This document shows, piece by piece, positions 25,904-34,679 of a stretch of DNA of 64,000 nucleotides (positions within the stretch are counted from its first letter, which is position 1; each line of letters starts with the position of its first letter). Below the pieces are notes generated by a model that saw nothing but the letters and a program-made list of their open reading frames with translations, was not told where the DNA came from and searched no databases. The stretch comes from Pistricoccus aurantiacus (GTDB lineage: Bacteria; Pseudomonadota; Gammaproteobacteria; Pseudomonadales; Halomonadaceae), in NCBI RefSeq assembly GCF_042682565.1, contig NZ_JBHUIC010000004.1, one strand, 5' to 3'. The translations under genes were made by a program, and so were the position numbers.

Positions 25904-27104
25904 CCCCCTGAAAAGCGTTGAAGCCGCCCTGGCGGCCATGCTCGAAGGCATCACGCCCCTGGACGGCGAACGACTGCCCTGCGATCAGGCGGCGGGCCGC
26001 GTGCTGGCGGAAAGCGTCACCGCACGCCTTGACGTGCCCGGTTTCGACAACAGCGCCATGGACGGCTATGCGCTACGGGCCGCGGAGGCCGGCCAGGTAT
26101 TGCCGATGATTCAGCGTATCGCCGCCGGCCACCCGGCAGCACCGCTGATGCCCGGCGGCTGCGCGCGCATCTTCACCGGCGGCGAAATCCCCCCGGGTGC
26201 GGACTGCGTGGTCATGCAAGAACGTACCGAAAGCCGCGACACCGGTATTTTCATTCCCGAGGGCATTCCCGTCGGGGACAATATCCGTCGTCGCGGGCGT
26301 GACGTGGCCCAGGGCAGCCAGTTGCTGGGTGCCGGCCTGAAGCTGGAAGCCGCGGCGCTGGGGCAGCTTGCGGGCCAGGGAATCACTGAAGTCATGGTAC
26401 GCAAGCGCCCGCGAGTCGCCCTTCTTTCCACCGGCGACGAGATCATCGACCCAGGCAAGCCATTAGCGCCGGGGCAGATCTACAACTCGAACCGATCGAT
26501 GCTCAAGCGACTGCTGGAACGATTTGGCGCAGAAATGGTGATGGTGGCAAGCGTGCCGGACGATTACGCCGCTACCTGCGACATTCTGAAACAGGCGGCA
26601 CAGTGCGCGGACGTGGTGATTTCCACCGGCGGCGTCAGCGTGGGCGAAGAGGATCATGTCAAGGCTGCCTTGGAAGAATTGGGTCAGCTGGATTTATGGC
26701 GTCTCGCCATGCGCCCGGGCAAGCCGCTGGCCCTGGGCCGCCTGCCTCGGGATAACGGCGAGACGCGCTTCGTCGGCTTGCCGGGCAACCCGGTCTCCGG
26801 TTTCGTCGGCGCCTGGATCTTCCTGCGCCCCCTGATCGGTGCCCTGCTGGGCTGTCCGGCGCTCGAGGCGTTGCCGAGAATTCGCGCTCGTACGGCCTTT
26901 TCCACCAGCAACGGCATACGCCGTCATTATATGCGCGTAGCACTTGCCTTCACGGAACAAGGTCCGGTAGCCACCGCCTTCAGAGACCAGAACTCCGCGG
27001 TGCTCTCTTCCTGCGTGGAGGCCAATGCCCTGGCGGTGATCCCCGAACAGGCCGAGATTGCCGTGGGTGATGAAGTCGAGTGTCTGTGGCTGGTAGAAGC
27101 TTGA
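25893..27104 (+). CDS. moeA: Molybdopterin molybdenumtransferase MoeA
   Basis: A 403-residue enzyme that inserts molybdate into adenylylated molybdopterin. Visible are DVPGFDNSAMDGYALRA (near residue 45), IFTGGEIPPGADCVVMQE, the MoCF-like domain LLSTGDEIIDPG with NSNRSMLKRLLERFG and ISTGGVSVGEEDHVK, and GLPGNPVSGFVG before domain IV. All four domains are present at normal length. It ends 21 bases before the end of the converging acpH gene. Confidence 0.95.
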   Translation: MADNPLKSVEAALAAMLEGITPLDGERLPCDQAAGRVLAESVTARLDVPGFDNSAMDGYALRAAEAGQVLPMIQRIAAGHPAAPLMPGGCARIFTGGEIPPGADCVVMQERTESRDTGIFIPEGIPVGDNIRRRGRDVAQGSQLLGAGLKLEAAALGQLAGQGITEVMVRKRPRVALLSTGDEIIDPGKPLAPGQIYNSNRSMLKRLLERFGAEMVMVASVPDDYAATCDILKQAAQCADVVISTGGVSVGEEDHVKAALEELGQLDLWRLAMRPGKPLALGRLPRDNGETRFVGLPGNPVSGFVGAWIFLRPLIGALLGCPALEALPRIRARTAFSTSNGIRRHYMRVALAFTEQGPVATAFRDQNSAVLSSCVEANALAVIPEQAEIAVGDEVECLWLVEA

Positions 27105-27125
27105 GCGACTATTGACGAACTTGAT

Positions 27126-27686
27126 TCAGCGCTGAAGCTGCGCGACAAGCTCCGGCCACAGCGCGTTGAAATCTTCTTCGAGCCGGAAATAGTCTTCTTC
27201 CAGCCAGGGCCTGAGCTCTGCCAGGCGATTGGGCCCGGAAAGCCTGGTGCCGATTCCGGCGATGGCGCGGCAAGTGAAGTCGAAATCCGCATAGGCGTTC
27301 AGCCAGTCCTGATCGATCAGTACCGGTATCATGCTGGACAGGCGGGCCGGCGCGGCTCGCCGACCCAGCACCCGGTAGCAGCGTTCGATCAAACGCTGAT
27401 GCCCCGGTTGGATCTTCTGCTGACGCGCCAGAAAGTGATCCCAGACGAGATCCAGCGCGATTCCCGCGTAACGGCGCTTGTCCTGCGGGGCCCGTTGGCG
27501 TGCCGCCAGTACGCGAGGATGACGATCGATAGTGGCGTCGACTCGGCGATGATGACGAATGCCTTCCGCTACTCGGAGATTCCAGATTTCCAGATTCATC
27601 CCCTTTACGCCGTCGGCAATCAAGTTGCCATACAGAAAATCGTCGCTGCCGCCTTTGGCCAGCCAGGCATGGGCAAGAAAGTTCAT
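27126..27686 (-). CDS. acpH: Acyl carrier protein phosphodiesterase
   Basis: A 186-residue protein of the AcpH (DUF479) family, which removes the 4'-phosphopantetheine group from acyl carrier protein. The metal-binding HD-like residues appear in MNFLAHAWLAK, DFLYGNLIADGVKG, GIRHHRRVDATIDRHP and LDLVWDHFLAR. Its ATG overlaps the stop of tusE, so it is the last gene of the tus operon. That linkage to sulfur relay genes has no obvious functional reason. Confidence 0.9.
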   Translation of the reverse strand: MNFLAHAWLAKGGSDDFLYGNLIADGVKGMNLEIWNLRVAEGIRHHRRVDATIDRHPRVLAARQRAPQDKRRYAGIALDLVWDHFLARQQKIQPGHQRLIERCYRVLGRRAAPARLSSMIPVLIDQDWLNAYADFDFTCRAIAGIGTRLSGPNRLAELRPWLEEDYFRLEEDFNALWPELVAQLQR

Positions 27687-28078
27687 AAGCAGTTGGTCGG
27701 TTTAGGCAACCCAGCCAGCCGAGCCACGATCCTGGCAGGGCTTTCCTGAACATCTTTTTCGGGAAACAGGCGCATCAGATAAAGGGAATTGCCCTTCTCC
27801 GGCCCCAGGGTGCCGGTTACTGTCTTGACCAGCGGGCGCATGGCAGGTGCCGTCTCGAAACGCTTGTAGAAGCCCCGGACAATATCGATGATTTCCCAGT
27901 GCTCCTCGTGCAACTCACGGCCTTCGGCTCGCGCCAGCGCTTTTGCGACCTGCGGATTCCAGTCATCAAGGTCGATCAGGTAGCCTTCCGGATCCAATCC
28001 GACTCGATCATCAACCTTCTCAGTTTTTTTACTGATTGGTGATAAATCAAGATAACGGTATATTTGCGTGCTTGCCAT
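27683..28078 (-). CDS. tusE: TusE/DsrC family sulfur relay protein
   Basis: A 131-residue DsrC-like protein that takes sulfur from TusBCD and delivers it to MnmA for 2-thiolation of tRNA wobble uridine. The C-terminal arm ends LPKPTNCL, with the essential penultimate cysteine. LDDWNPQVAKALARAEG and HWEIIDIVRGFYKRF are the DsrC core. The second DsrC cysteine, found in sulfur oxidisers and reducers, is absent, which supports a tRNA role. It overlaps tusB by one base. Confidence 0.93.
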   Translation of the reverse strand: MASTQIYRYLDLSPISKKTEKVDDRVGLDPEGYLIDLDDWNPQVAKALARAEGRELHEEHWEIIDIVRGFYKRFETAPAMRPLVKTVTGTLGPEKGNSLYLMRLFPEKDVQESPARIVARLAGLPKPTNCL

Positions 28079-28368
28079 TAAAACCAGCTCACGGTCTTTT
28101 CCGCTTCCTCGGTCAGTTCGACGAAGCCATCCACATCCACCACCACGACATGATCCGCGCAGCGTCCTTCCAGCCCGCGTGCCGCCAGATCCTCTCGCAG
28201 AGCAAAGAGCCGCCCCTCCAAGGAGCCAAAATAGTCGACCAGTTGAGGCAATGCACCCTGCACCCCGTCCTCGGTCAGGATCAGACAGTCCGTCGAGTCC
28301 ATCGCGCTCAACGCGTCTTGATAGACACGGCTAGCGGATGGAGAACGGTTCAAGATATGCAAAATCAT
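28078..28368 (-). CDS. tusB: Sulfurtransferase complex subunit TusB
   Basis: A 96-residue DsrH-type protein. It begins MILHILNRSPSASRVYQDAL and has LILTEDGVQGAL near residue 30, typical of TusB, the third subunit of the TusBCD hexamer. It lies between tusC and tusE in the canonical order tusD-C-B-E on the minus strand. Confidence 0.88.
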   Translation of the reverse strand: MILHILNRSPSASRVYQDALSAMDSTDCLILTEDGVQGALPQLVDYFGSLEGRLFALREDLAARGLEGRCADHVVVVDVDGFVELTEEAEKTVSWF

Positions 28369-28391
28369 GCCGATGAGGCCCTCGAAACACC

Positions 28392-28787
28392 CTAAAAGTT
28401 CAATACCAGCCGATGCCGATGAAAGATCGTGGCGATGGCAGGCGAATCGATGCCTCGAACCGGCAACAACAACGTCTGTTCATCAAGCCCCCGCCTAGCG
28501 AGGGCTTCTTTGTCCACCAGCACATTATCAATGTCATAAAGCGGTAGCATTTCAAGCAGGCCTTGGGTGCCCTTTTGGTTTAGGGGGCCGTTGGTCTGAT
28601 TGGGCAACAGCGCCAGCACACCGTCCCCCAGAAACAGCAGGCTGACCCGCTGACCGAAGGCCGCCGCGACCAGAGCGCTATCCAACCCCTCCCGCAGCCA
28701 GCTCGTACCCTGAGGCGCGTGGCGCAGCACCACCAGCACATCACCTGTGAGTTCACTCTCATTACGCTCAGGTACAACACTACTCAT
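28392..28787 (-). CDS. tusC: Sulfurtransferase complex subunit TusC
   Basis: A 131-residue DsrF-like protein. It contains VLVVLRHAPQGTSWLREGLDSALVAAAFGQ and VSLLFLGDGVLAL, the fold core of TusC, and the segment near KGTQGLLEMLPLYDIDNVLVD is typical. It shows a longer N-terminus (about 15 residues, PERNESELTG) than the enterobacterial protein. It is the second gene of the tusDCBE operon. Confidence 0.87.
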   Translation of the reverse strand: MSSVVPERNESELTGDVLVVLRHAPQGTSWLREGLDSALVAAAFGQRVSLLFLGDGVLALLPNQTNGPLNQKGTQGLLEMLPLYDIDNVLVDKEALARRGLDEQTLLLPVRGIDSPAIATIFHRHRLVLNF

Positions 28788-28859
28788 GCCGGTCTCCCTG
28801 CCGCCTCCCTCGCTGCTTCTCGAGCTTCTTTACTTGGCAATCTTTACGACAGACATCGC

Positions 28860-29252
28860 TCAGGGCGAAAAGGTAACCAGTCGATCGTGAGACAAACCGG
28901 CCTCTATCAGTTGGCCGAGCCCCGTCAATTCGAAAGGCGCCGCGAGGCTATGGCCTGTCTTGCCGTGGCGCGCCGCCTCGCGTTCATCAAGCAGCCCCCT
29001 TCGCAATCCTGCAGCGATACAGACCAGCAGTTCCGTACCCTGGGTTTCATGCAGGCTGCACCAGGCATCGCAAAGGTGAGGTTCATCCTGAGGAGGCGCG
29101 GACAAGCGAGCCGCATTGTAAACGCCATCATGGTAGAAGAATACCGTCACCAGATGATGCCCTCGACTGACTAGCGCATGAGCAAAGCGCAGAGCAGAGT
29201 GCGATGCCTGGTCGCTGTAGGGACTCCCTTGCACGAGTAACGCATAGCGCAT
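28860..29252 (-). CDS. tusD: Sulfurtransferase complex subunit TusD
   Basis: A 130-residue DsrE-like protein. The start MRYALLVQGSPYSDQASHSA at 29252 matches the TusD N-terminus; frames above it are open but not conserved. The sulfur-carrying cysteine is in LLVCIAAGLRRG (about residue 78). It accepts persulfide sulfur from TusA and passes it on within TusBCD. It is the first gene of the operon; a hairpin for the upstream BI-1 gene lies just before it. Confidence 0.9.
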   Translation of the reverse strand: MRYALLVQGSPYSDQASHSALRFAHALVSRGHHLVTVFFYHDGVYNAARLSAPPQDEPHLCDAWCSLHETQGTELLVCIAAGLRRGLLDEREAARHGKTGHSLAAPFELTGLGQLIEAGLSHDRLVTFSP

Positions 29253-29283
29253 CTTATCGACTTCCGAATGACCTGTTCCCGAA

Positions 29284-29308
29284 CGCACAAACCCCGCAAG
29301 AAGCGGGG
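29284..29308 (-). terminator. Possible terminator after the BI-1 gene
   Basis: A perfect GC stem (ccccgc 29292-29297 with gcgggg 29303-29308) is followed on the minus strand by tttgtgcg. The T-run is short, so termination may be partial. Confidence 0.5.
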
Positions 29309-29336
29309 CCGTGTCATACAAGCTTGCTGATTGGGA

Positions 29337-30005
29337 TCAATCGTTGCTGGCGATACCCAGCAGCGCCAGCAGGCTGATAAAGAGGTTATAGATGGAGACG
29401 AAAAGCGTGATGGTAGCGATGATATAGTTGGTCTCGCCGGCGCGATGCACGATTTCACTGGTCTGATAGAGAATCACCGCAGAGGAAAACAGCACGAATC
29501 CCGCTGAAACTGCCAGCGCGAGAGCCGGGATATTGAAGAGCAGCGCCACCACCATCGCCAGAATCAGCACGATCGCGCCGGCCATGATGAAGTTGGCGAG
29601 AAAACTGAAATCCTTGCGCGTGATCAGCGCTATCGCGGACAGACCGATAAAGGTCGCACCAGTCATCGCCAGGGCGGTCATGACCAGTTCAGCCCCGTTG
29701 GGCAGCGTCAGATAGGCGTTGAGTATCGGCCCTAGGGTAAAGCCCATGAAACCGGTAAATGCGAAGATCGACAAAAGTCCCGCGGCGGAATTGGCGGTCT
29801 TGTGCACCAGAAACATCAGCCCATAGGCGCCGATGAAAAAGACCAAAATATTGATTCGCTCGATTCCCATCGCCATGGCGGCGGCGGCGGTCATGGCGGA
29901 AAAAAGCAGGGTCATCGCCAACAAGCCATAGGTATTGCGAAGTACCTTGTTGGCGCTTACCGCAGAACCCTGGCGTTGAGTTAGATGTGACTCTTGAAAG
30001 GCCAT
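29337..30005 (-). CDS. Bax inhibitor-1 / YccA family membrane protein
   Basis: A 222-residue protein with seven membrane segments and the BI-1 signature GFTLGPILNAYL (near residue 90) and the acidic C-terminal half-channel residues around TSEIVHRAG. Bacterial members include YccA, an inhibitor of FtsH-mediated proteolysis, and the calcium-leak protein YetJ. The precise role here is unknown. The N-terminal extension QESHLTQRQGSAVSANKVLRNTYGLLA is typical of the gammaproteobacterial branch. Confidence 0.9.
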   Translation of the reverse strand: MAFQESHLTQRQGSAVSANKVLRNTYGLLAMTLLFSAMTAAAAMAMGIERINILVFFIGAYGLMFLVHKTANSAAGLLSIFAFTGFMGFTLGPILNAYLTLPNGAELVMTALAMTGATFIGLSAIALITRKDFSFLANFIMAGAIVLILAMVVALLFNIPALALAVSAGFVLFSSAVILYQTSEIVHRAGETNYIIATITLFVSIYNLFISLLALLGIASND

Positions 30006-30097
30006 CGATCGAGGCTCCTGTATACCTGTATAAATGAATCGATATTATAGACCTAGGATGACGCCTCTGGGTTCCTTCGGCAAGAGCCGCAACACAC

Positions 30098-30580
30098 TTA
30101 ATTCCCACCCATGTCCTGCCACTCACGCTTTTTCAACAAATTCGAGGGTTCTTCGAGTATGCGCCTGGCGAGGGGGGCCACCGCCGCTATGGCGGTATCT
30201 TTCAAATCAGCGATTTCCTCAAGGCTGAACCAGGCAGCATCCTGGGCGTCGTCCGCGGCGAATGGATCTCCCGCCAGCCACCGGCAGTACACCGCGATCA
30301 GCACATAATGAAAATCCGGATTTTCGATATCGCTGCCCTCCTGGGTCTCCAGCACGTCGACAATGGCTTCCGGGCGCGCTTCGATACCAGTTTCCTCCAG
30401 CAGTTCTCTTACCGCCGCCGCCCGCAGCTGCTCCCCCCACTTGACCTTGCCACCCGGAAATCCCCATAGACCCTGGCGAGGCGCATTGCCTCGACACACC
30501 AGCAATACCTTGTCGTCTCGAGCCACCAAGGCCAGCACGCCTACGGCCGGTGAAACGGGTTTTTTCCCAGTACCTGTCAT
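30098..30580 (-). CDS. Nudix hydrolase
   Basis: A 160-residue Nudix protein. The Nudix box starts at GGKVKWGE and ends RELLEETGIEA (about residues 43-65), with all catalytic glutamates. It hydrolyses a nucleoside diphosphate linked to another moiety. The substrate cannot be read from sequence; the ADP-ribose pyrophosphatase or MutT-like branches are both possible. It is a single gene, divergent from the DUF1206 gene. Confidence 0.88.
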   Translation of the reverse strand: MTGTGKKPVSPAVGVLALVARDDKVLLVCRGNAPRQGLWGFPGGKVKWGEQLRAAAVRELLEETGIEARPEAIVDVLETQEGSDIENPDFHYVLIAVYCRWLAGDPFAADDAQDAAWFSLEEIADLKDTAIAAVAPLARRILEEPSNLLKKREWQDMGGN

Positions 30581-30695
30581 GGTATTTCTCCTAGTCGCTT
30601 GTACTTATATAAGGCCAAAGAGTTTTCACGATCCTCTTTGCCAGCTTTTCTTTTTTAGACGATGCTTTGTACGACGTACATAAAGAGGGAATCTT

Positions 30696-31499
30696 ATGAA
30701 AGACGCTAGCGCAACCGCGCATAAAGGACAAAAAGCGGTAGCTCGCATGGGTTATATCGCCAAGGGCGTCGTCTATCTTCTTATCGGCGGTCTGGCGATA
30801 ATGGCGGCGGTCGGCCTGGGCGGCAAGAACGCCAGTTCGAAAGAGGCGATCAACTCGTTGGCAAGCCAACCCTTCGGCGGTTTCATGCTTGGGGTACTGG
30901 GTATCGGGCTTTTCGGTTATACCATCTGGCGTTTCGTTCAAGCCTGGTCCGATACGGAAGACAAGGGAAGTGACGCCAAGGGTATCGTTACCCGTATCGG
31001 CTTTGTCATCAGCGGTATCACCTATGCGGGTTTGGGGGTCTACTGTTTCGATATCATCTTGAACGCTGCCTATTCCAGCGGTGGGTCCACGGAGGATCGT
31101 ACCGCGAAACTGATGAGCTATCCCGGCGGCGTCTATCTCGTTTTCGCCGTGGGGCTGGTCTTCATCGGGGTTGGAATTCGCCAAATCTGGCGGGCGGTGA
31201 AGCGCTCCTATCTCAAGAACTGGCATACTCAGGAAATGAGCCGACACCAGCTCAAGGTCGCCGAGGGTATCACTCGATGGGGACTCAGCGCTCGCGGCGT
31301 GGTTTTCATGATCATCGGAGGCTTTTTGTGCCTGGCCGCCTGGAACACCAATCCGGATCAAGCAGAGGGTCTTGGCGGCGCCTTGAGCACCTTGGCAAGT
31401 CAGCCTTTCGGACCCTGGCTGCTGGGTATCGTCGCGCTGGGTCTCATCAGCTATGGTGGCTACTGCCTGCTAAACGCGCGCTTTCGCGACGTTTCATGA
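30696..31499 (+). CDS. DUF1206 membrane protein
   Basis: A 267-residue membrane protein with about six hydrophobic segments arranged as three internal repeats. Each contains a G-x-x-A/S-x-G-V/I motif (MGYIAKGVVYLLIGG, IGFVISGITYAGLG, WGLSARGVVFMIIGG) and a Q-P-F-G turn (LASQPFGGFML, LASQPFGPWLL). This three-fold repeat defines DUF1206. Function unknown. Confidence 0.88.
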   Translation: MKDASATAHKGQKAVARMGYIAKGVVYLLIGGLAIMAAVGLGGKNASSKEAINSLASQPFGGFMLGVLGIGLFGYTIWRFVQAWSDTEDKGSDAKGIVTRIGFVISGITYAGLGVYCFDIILNAAYSSGGSTEDRTAKLMSYPGGVYLVFAVGLVFIGVGIRQIWRAVKRSYLKNWHTQEMSRHQLKVAEGITRWGLSARGVVFMIIGGFLCLAAWNTNPDQAEGLGGALSTLASQPFGPWLLGIVALGLISYGGYCLLNARFRDVS

Positions 31500-31597
31500 T
31501 TCACCAGCCGGTATCACGCACCAGCATAGAACATACCGAGCACATGAATCCCTTTTTAATTAGCCATTATCCAGGCAACAGGGAAACAAAATAAACG

Positions 31598-32134
31598 ATG
31601 AGAGGATGGCTCCTACTATTCGTAATCAGTCTATTCTTGACCGGCTGTCAGGCACTATCGCCCTGGTCGAAGGATACCCATACCCCGCCCCCGCCGCCCA
31701 CGGTGGAAACCTTGCCGCAGCCGTCGGACAAGCCTCGCCCCGCACCTTCGAGACCGGATACCGTCAAGCGCGACGTGGATTTTCCAGAGGCAGAGTACGC
31801 ATCGCTGAAGAAAACCGGTAACGCCGCCATCAAAGGCAGGCTAGGCAACGGCTCTCTTCCCGCCGGTAGCAGTCGTCGGGTATCCATCGCACCCGTCACA
31901 TCCTACTCCGCGGAGGCAGCGGAAATCGCCCTGTCGGGCAAGCCGATCGAATCCCCGGACCCACGAGCCCAAGCCTACACGCACTACGCCAACGTGGACG
32001 CCAACGGCAATTTCAGTATCAGTGGTCTCGCTGCCGGCGACTACTATGTGGCAGGCAAGCTGGGAAACAAGGTCGTGATCAGCCAGGTGAGAGCAAGATC
32101 CGGTAAAACGGTCAGCGTAACCTTGGGGCGCTAA
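31598..32134 (+). CDS. Lipoprotein with carboxypeptidase regulatory-like domain
   Basis: A 178-residue protein with a lipoprotein signal (LFVISLFLTGC, acylated Cys17). A proline-rich tether (about residues 28-55) follows. The C-terminal region (about 105-178) contains YANVDANGNFSISGLAAGDYYVAGKL, characteristic of transthyretin-like carboxypeptidase regulatory beta-sandwiches. It is probably anchored in the outer membrane. It is the last host gene before the tRNA-Ser island. Function unknown. Confidence 0.75.
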   Translation: MRGWLLLFVISLFLTGCQALSPWSKDTHTPPPPPTVETLPQPSDKPRPAPSRPDTVKRDVDFPEAEYASLKKTGNAAIKGRLGNGSLPAGSSRRVSIAPVTSYSAEAAEIALSGKPIESPDPRAQAYTHYANVDANGNFSISGLAAGDYYVAGKLGNKVVISQVRARSGKTVSVTLGR

Positions 32135-32160
32135 GTGGAGATTCAAGACAGCTAAAAACA

Positions 32161-32188
32161 AAAACCAGCCGTAACTGGCTGGTTTCGA
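32161..32188 (+). terminator. Terminator after the lipoprotein gene
   Basis: An 8-9 bp stem (aaccagcc at 32163-32170 with ggctggtt at 32177-32184) is flanked by A-rich and T-containing sequence. It separates host transcription from the island boundary 20 bases further on. Confidence 0.65.
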
Positions 32189-32207
32189 TACTGAATTCTA
32201 TAAGCAA

Positions 32208-32227
32208 GGTGGCGGAGGGACAGGGAT
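32208..32227 (+). repeat. Left attachment repeat (attL), tRNA-Ser 3' fragment
   Basis: These 20 bases are identical to 36828-36847, which covers the CCA end, acceptor arm and part of the T-arm of tRNA-Ser on the minus strand. Identity stops on both sides after one base, as expected for a core site left by integration. Confidence 0.88.
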
Positions 32228-32287
32228 AATCCGCCAAAGCGATATAACCTACTGATTACCTTGATGGTCAATGACTTACCCATGATT

Positions 32288-32310
32288 CATGTGGTAATTT
32301 CATGTGGTAA
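32288..32310 (+). repeat. Two catgtggtaa repeats, possible integrase arm sites (left)
   Basis: The 10-mer catgtggtaa occurs at 32288-32297 and 32301-32310, 13 bases apart, between the left att repeat and the integrase gene. The same motif recurs near the right end of the island at 36743-36763. Matching motifs near both att sites are typical of integrase arm-binding sites; they could also bind an excision factor or repress int. Confidence 0.5.
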
Positions 32311-32333
32311 ACCTATCGCATGGAGTCCGTAGA

Positions 32334-33620
32334 ATGAGCCACCTGGAGAGACGCGCTAATCGCTGGTACGCCGTATTAACCATACCCCAAGACGTGCGCT
32401 CCGAGTTCGCCGGGAAGATTCGCTTCGTGAAGAGTACAGGCACAGGCGATAAGCGAGTAGCCCAGGCGAGAGCCTTTGCGATGGTCGCCACCTGGAAGGA
32501 TGAGATAGCCAAGGCACGTGGGAACGTGGATGAGGGTTCATTCTTCGATGATGCGCTGGCGTATCGAGAGCAACTGGAAGCGCTCAGAAAGAGCGGCCAA
32601 TCAGACCAGCATGAAAGCCTATCCCATGTCATCACTGACCTAGCCGAACGGCTCGATGCCCAGGGAAAGACGGAAGAAGCCCAACGCCTTGCACGTGTAG
32701 CACTCGGCGATCAGACGCCTATCGAGCCGGAACTAGCGGAGTGGTTCGAGCACCTGCACTTGAAGCCGAAGACAGCCGAACAGATGAACAAGGACGCCAA
32801 GCGAATGGCCCAGCATTTCGAGATCGTCGAGGCGGTCAATGCCGAAAGCGTTAGGGAATGGGCCAAGGTGCTGATGGCACCCAAGGATCAAGACGGTTAC
32901 GGCTATGGCGTGTCGTCCGTCAAGCGCTCGTTCTCCGCCGCTCGTAGCGTCTGGCATCATCTACAGGAAGCGGGCAAAGCGCCAACGGATCGAGAACCTT
33001 TCAAGCTACCATCGTTCGTCCAACGCAAGGAGCGGGCCGCCAGCAAGGACAAAGGGAGCGGAGCCAATGGCTGGAAGCCTTTCGAGCCAAGCGATGTGGT
33101 CAGGCTCTACCGCGCTGCTATCGAGGAAGAGGACGACAAGCTGGCAGATTTGATTCAGTTGGGCATGTATACCGGGGCCAGGATCGAGGAACTATGCTCG
33201 CTACGCTCCGCCGATTGCTCACTGGAAAGGCTCAGGATCACTGATAGCAAGACTGGCGCTGGTGTCCGTGAGTTACCCGTGCATCCCGAGGTCAAGCCCA
33301 CCGTCGAGCGCCTTCTGTCCACTGGAAGGGATGGCTACCTGATGTCCGGCCTCACCTTCAACAAGTATGGGGACAGGTCCAATGCTATCGGGAAACGATT
33401 CGGGAGACTGAAAGCCCGCCATGGCTTCGGACCTACCTTCGTCTTCCATTCGATCCGGAAGACTGTCTCGACGTTGCTCGAAAACGCTGGCGTTCTGGAG
33501 AATCTTACCGCCGATATTGTCGGGCATGAGAAACCACGGATCACCTATGGCCTGTACTCCGGGGGCCATTCGTTGGAACGGAAACGGGAGGCTATCGAGC
33601 TTATCCACTACCCAGAGTGA
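32334..33620 (+). CDS. Tyrosine site-specific integrase
   Basis: A 428-residue tyrosine recombinase. An N-terminal SAM-like core-binding domain (about residues 135-230) is followed by the catalytic domain. The catalytic residues are visible: Arg in YTGARIEELCSLR, Lys in DSKTGAGVRELP, HSIRK, the second His in VGHEKPRITYGLY, and the nucleophile Tyr in that last segment. The N-terminus, HLERRANRWYAVLTIPQDV, is the DUF6538-like opening common in island integrases. The start at 32334 has GGAG 8 bases upstream. It sits 107 bases inside the left att repeat and reads into the island. Confidence 0.92.
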   Translation: MSHLERRANRWYAVLTIPQDVRSEFAGKIRFVKSTGTGDKRVAQARAFAMVATWKDEIAKARGNVDEGSFFDDALAYREQLEALRKSGQSDQHESLSHVITDLAERLDAQGKTEEAQRLARVALGDQTPIEPELAEWFEHLHLKPKTAEQMNKDAKRMAQHFEIVEAVNAESVREWAKVLMAPKDQDGYGYGVSSVKRSFSAARSVWHHLQEAGKAPTDREPFKLPSFVQRKERAASKDKGSGANGWKPFEPSDVVRLYRAAIEEEDDKLADLIQLGMYTGARIEELCSLRSADCSLERLRITDSKTGAGVRELPVHPEVKPTVERLLSTGRDGYLMSGLTFNKYGDRSNAIGKRFGRLKARHGFGPTFVFHSIRKTVSTLLENAGVLENLTADIVGHEKPRITYGLYSGGHSLERKREAIELIHYPE

Positions 33621-33815
33621 AGGCCCACAGAGGCCGCACAAGCCACGCTATACCCTACCCTTTGTCTCCTCCAGATTGTCCGCAGCGGCCCTCACTGATG
33701 GCTTGTGGCTCGATATGGAGGGCGCTTAATTAGTGCTCACCTATGGAGGGAGAGCAAGGTCCGCAGAAGGACCACTCGCCCCCTTTTCTACAGCCACAGG
33801 TAAATAGGAATAAGC

Positions 33816-34679
33816 ATGTCATACAACGATACCGTCACGTTCGAGGATGGATACCGGCAAGTCGAAGAAGAACTGGCGAGCGGCTCACTGCATCCAAAGA
33901 CGGAACCGAAAGAATTACCGCTCGATGAGATCAGGATGCGGCATTCAGTTTTCCAGCCGCGAGACTTCGAGAGCACTGCTCAATCAGAGGATCATGTCAG
34001 GACGCTAACCGAGGCCATTCGGAACGAGCCAAACAACAGGCTTGATCCGGTTACTGTCTGGTGGTCAGGGAAGCATTGGACTGTTTTGAACGGTCACCAT
34101 CGCATTCTTGCCTATGATCGGCTCAAGCGGAAACCCTGGAAACAGCACCAGCCGAACGGCAGGAAGTCGAGCCGCTGGATGGTCCCTGTCCGGTGCTTCA
34201 AGGGAACGCTTCAACAGGCGCTTATCGAGGCCACGCGGGAGAACTCGAAAGATCACCTGTCGATGACCAAGGATGAGAAGTTCAATCAGGCATGGAAGTT
34301 CACCGCGCTATATCCAGAGATGTCGAAAGCTACTGTTGCTGGCGCGTGTAAGGTCAGTTCACGAACCGTCGCGAATATGCGGAGCCAACTGAAGATCATT
34401 CAGGAAAGCGAACCGGAAGATTGGCAGTCAGAAGCGCTCGGGATGACGTGGAAGGAAGCCCAGCAATTCGGCAAAACGAAACCAGATCACGGGGATGATT
34501 GGATGGAGAAGCAAGCGCTCGAATGGAGCCAACGGTTAGGCAAAGCGTTTGGCACGAAGCTAGCCACGCAGCCAGAGATAGCCGCCAGAGCACTTGAACT
34601 GTATTCGGAGAGACTGGCGGAGCAACTGGCGGAGCACTGGCGAGGACCAGAAGACGAAGACCTCGAGCCTGATTTCTAG
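33816..34679 (+). CDS. ParB N-terminal-domain protein of the island
   Basis: A 287-residue protein. An N-terminal ParB/sulfiredoxin-like domain (about residues 30-125) has the motif TVLNGHHRILAYDRLK, corresponding to the G-H-H/E-R-x-x-A nucleotide-binding loop. A helix-turn-helix-like middle follows (KATVAGACKVSSRTVANMRSQL, about 170-192). The C-terminal third is helical. True ParB works with ParA and centromere sites, neither of which is present; single ParB-domain proteins on islands act as nucleases or transcription regulators. AGGAA lies upstream of the ATG. Function uncertain. Confidence 0.75.
   Translation: MSYNDTVTFEDGYRQVEEELASGSLHPKTEPKELPLDEIRMRHSVFQPRDFESTAQSEDHVRTLTEAIRNEPNNRLDPVTVWWSGKHWTVLNGHHRILAYDRLKRKPWKQHQPNGRKSSRWMVPVRCFKGTLQQALIEATRENSKDHLSMTKDEKFNQAWKFTALYPEMSKATVAGACKVSSRTVANMRSQLKIIQESEPEDWQSEALGMTWKEAQQFGKTKPDHGDDWMEKQALEWSQRLGKAFGTKLATQPEIAARALELYSERLAEQLAEHWRGPEDEDLEPDF

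Noticed and set aside
32208..32240. A second tRNA-Ser gene at the left island edge
   Set aside because: Only 20 bases of the 3' end are present; there is no anticodon or D-arm. It is the displaced att fragment.
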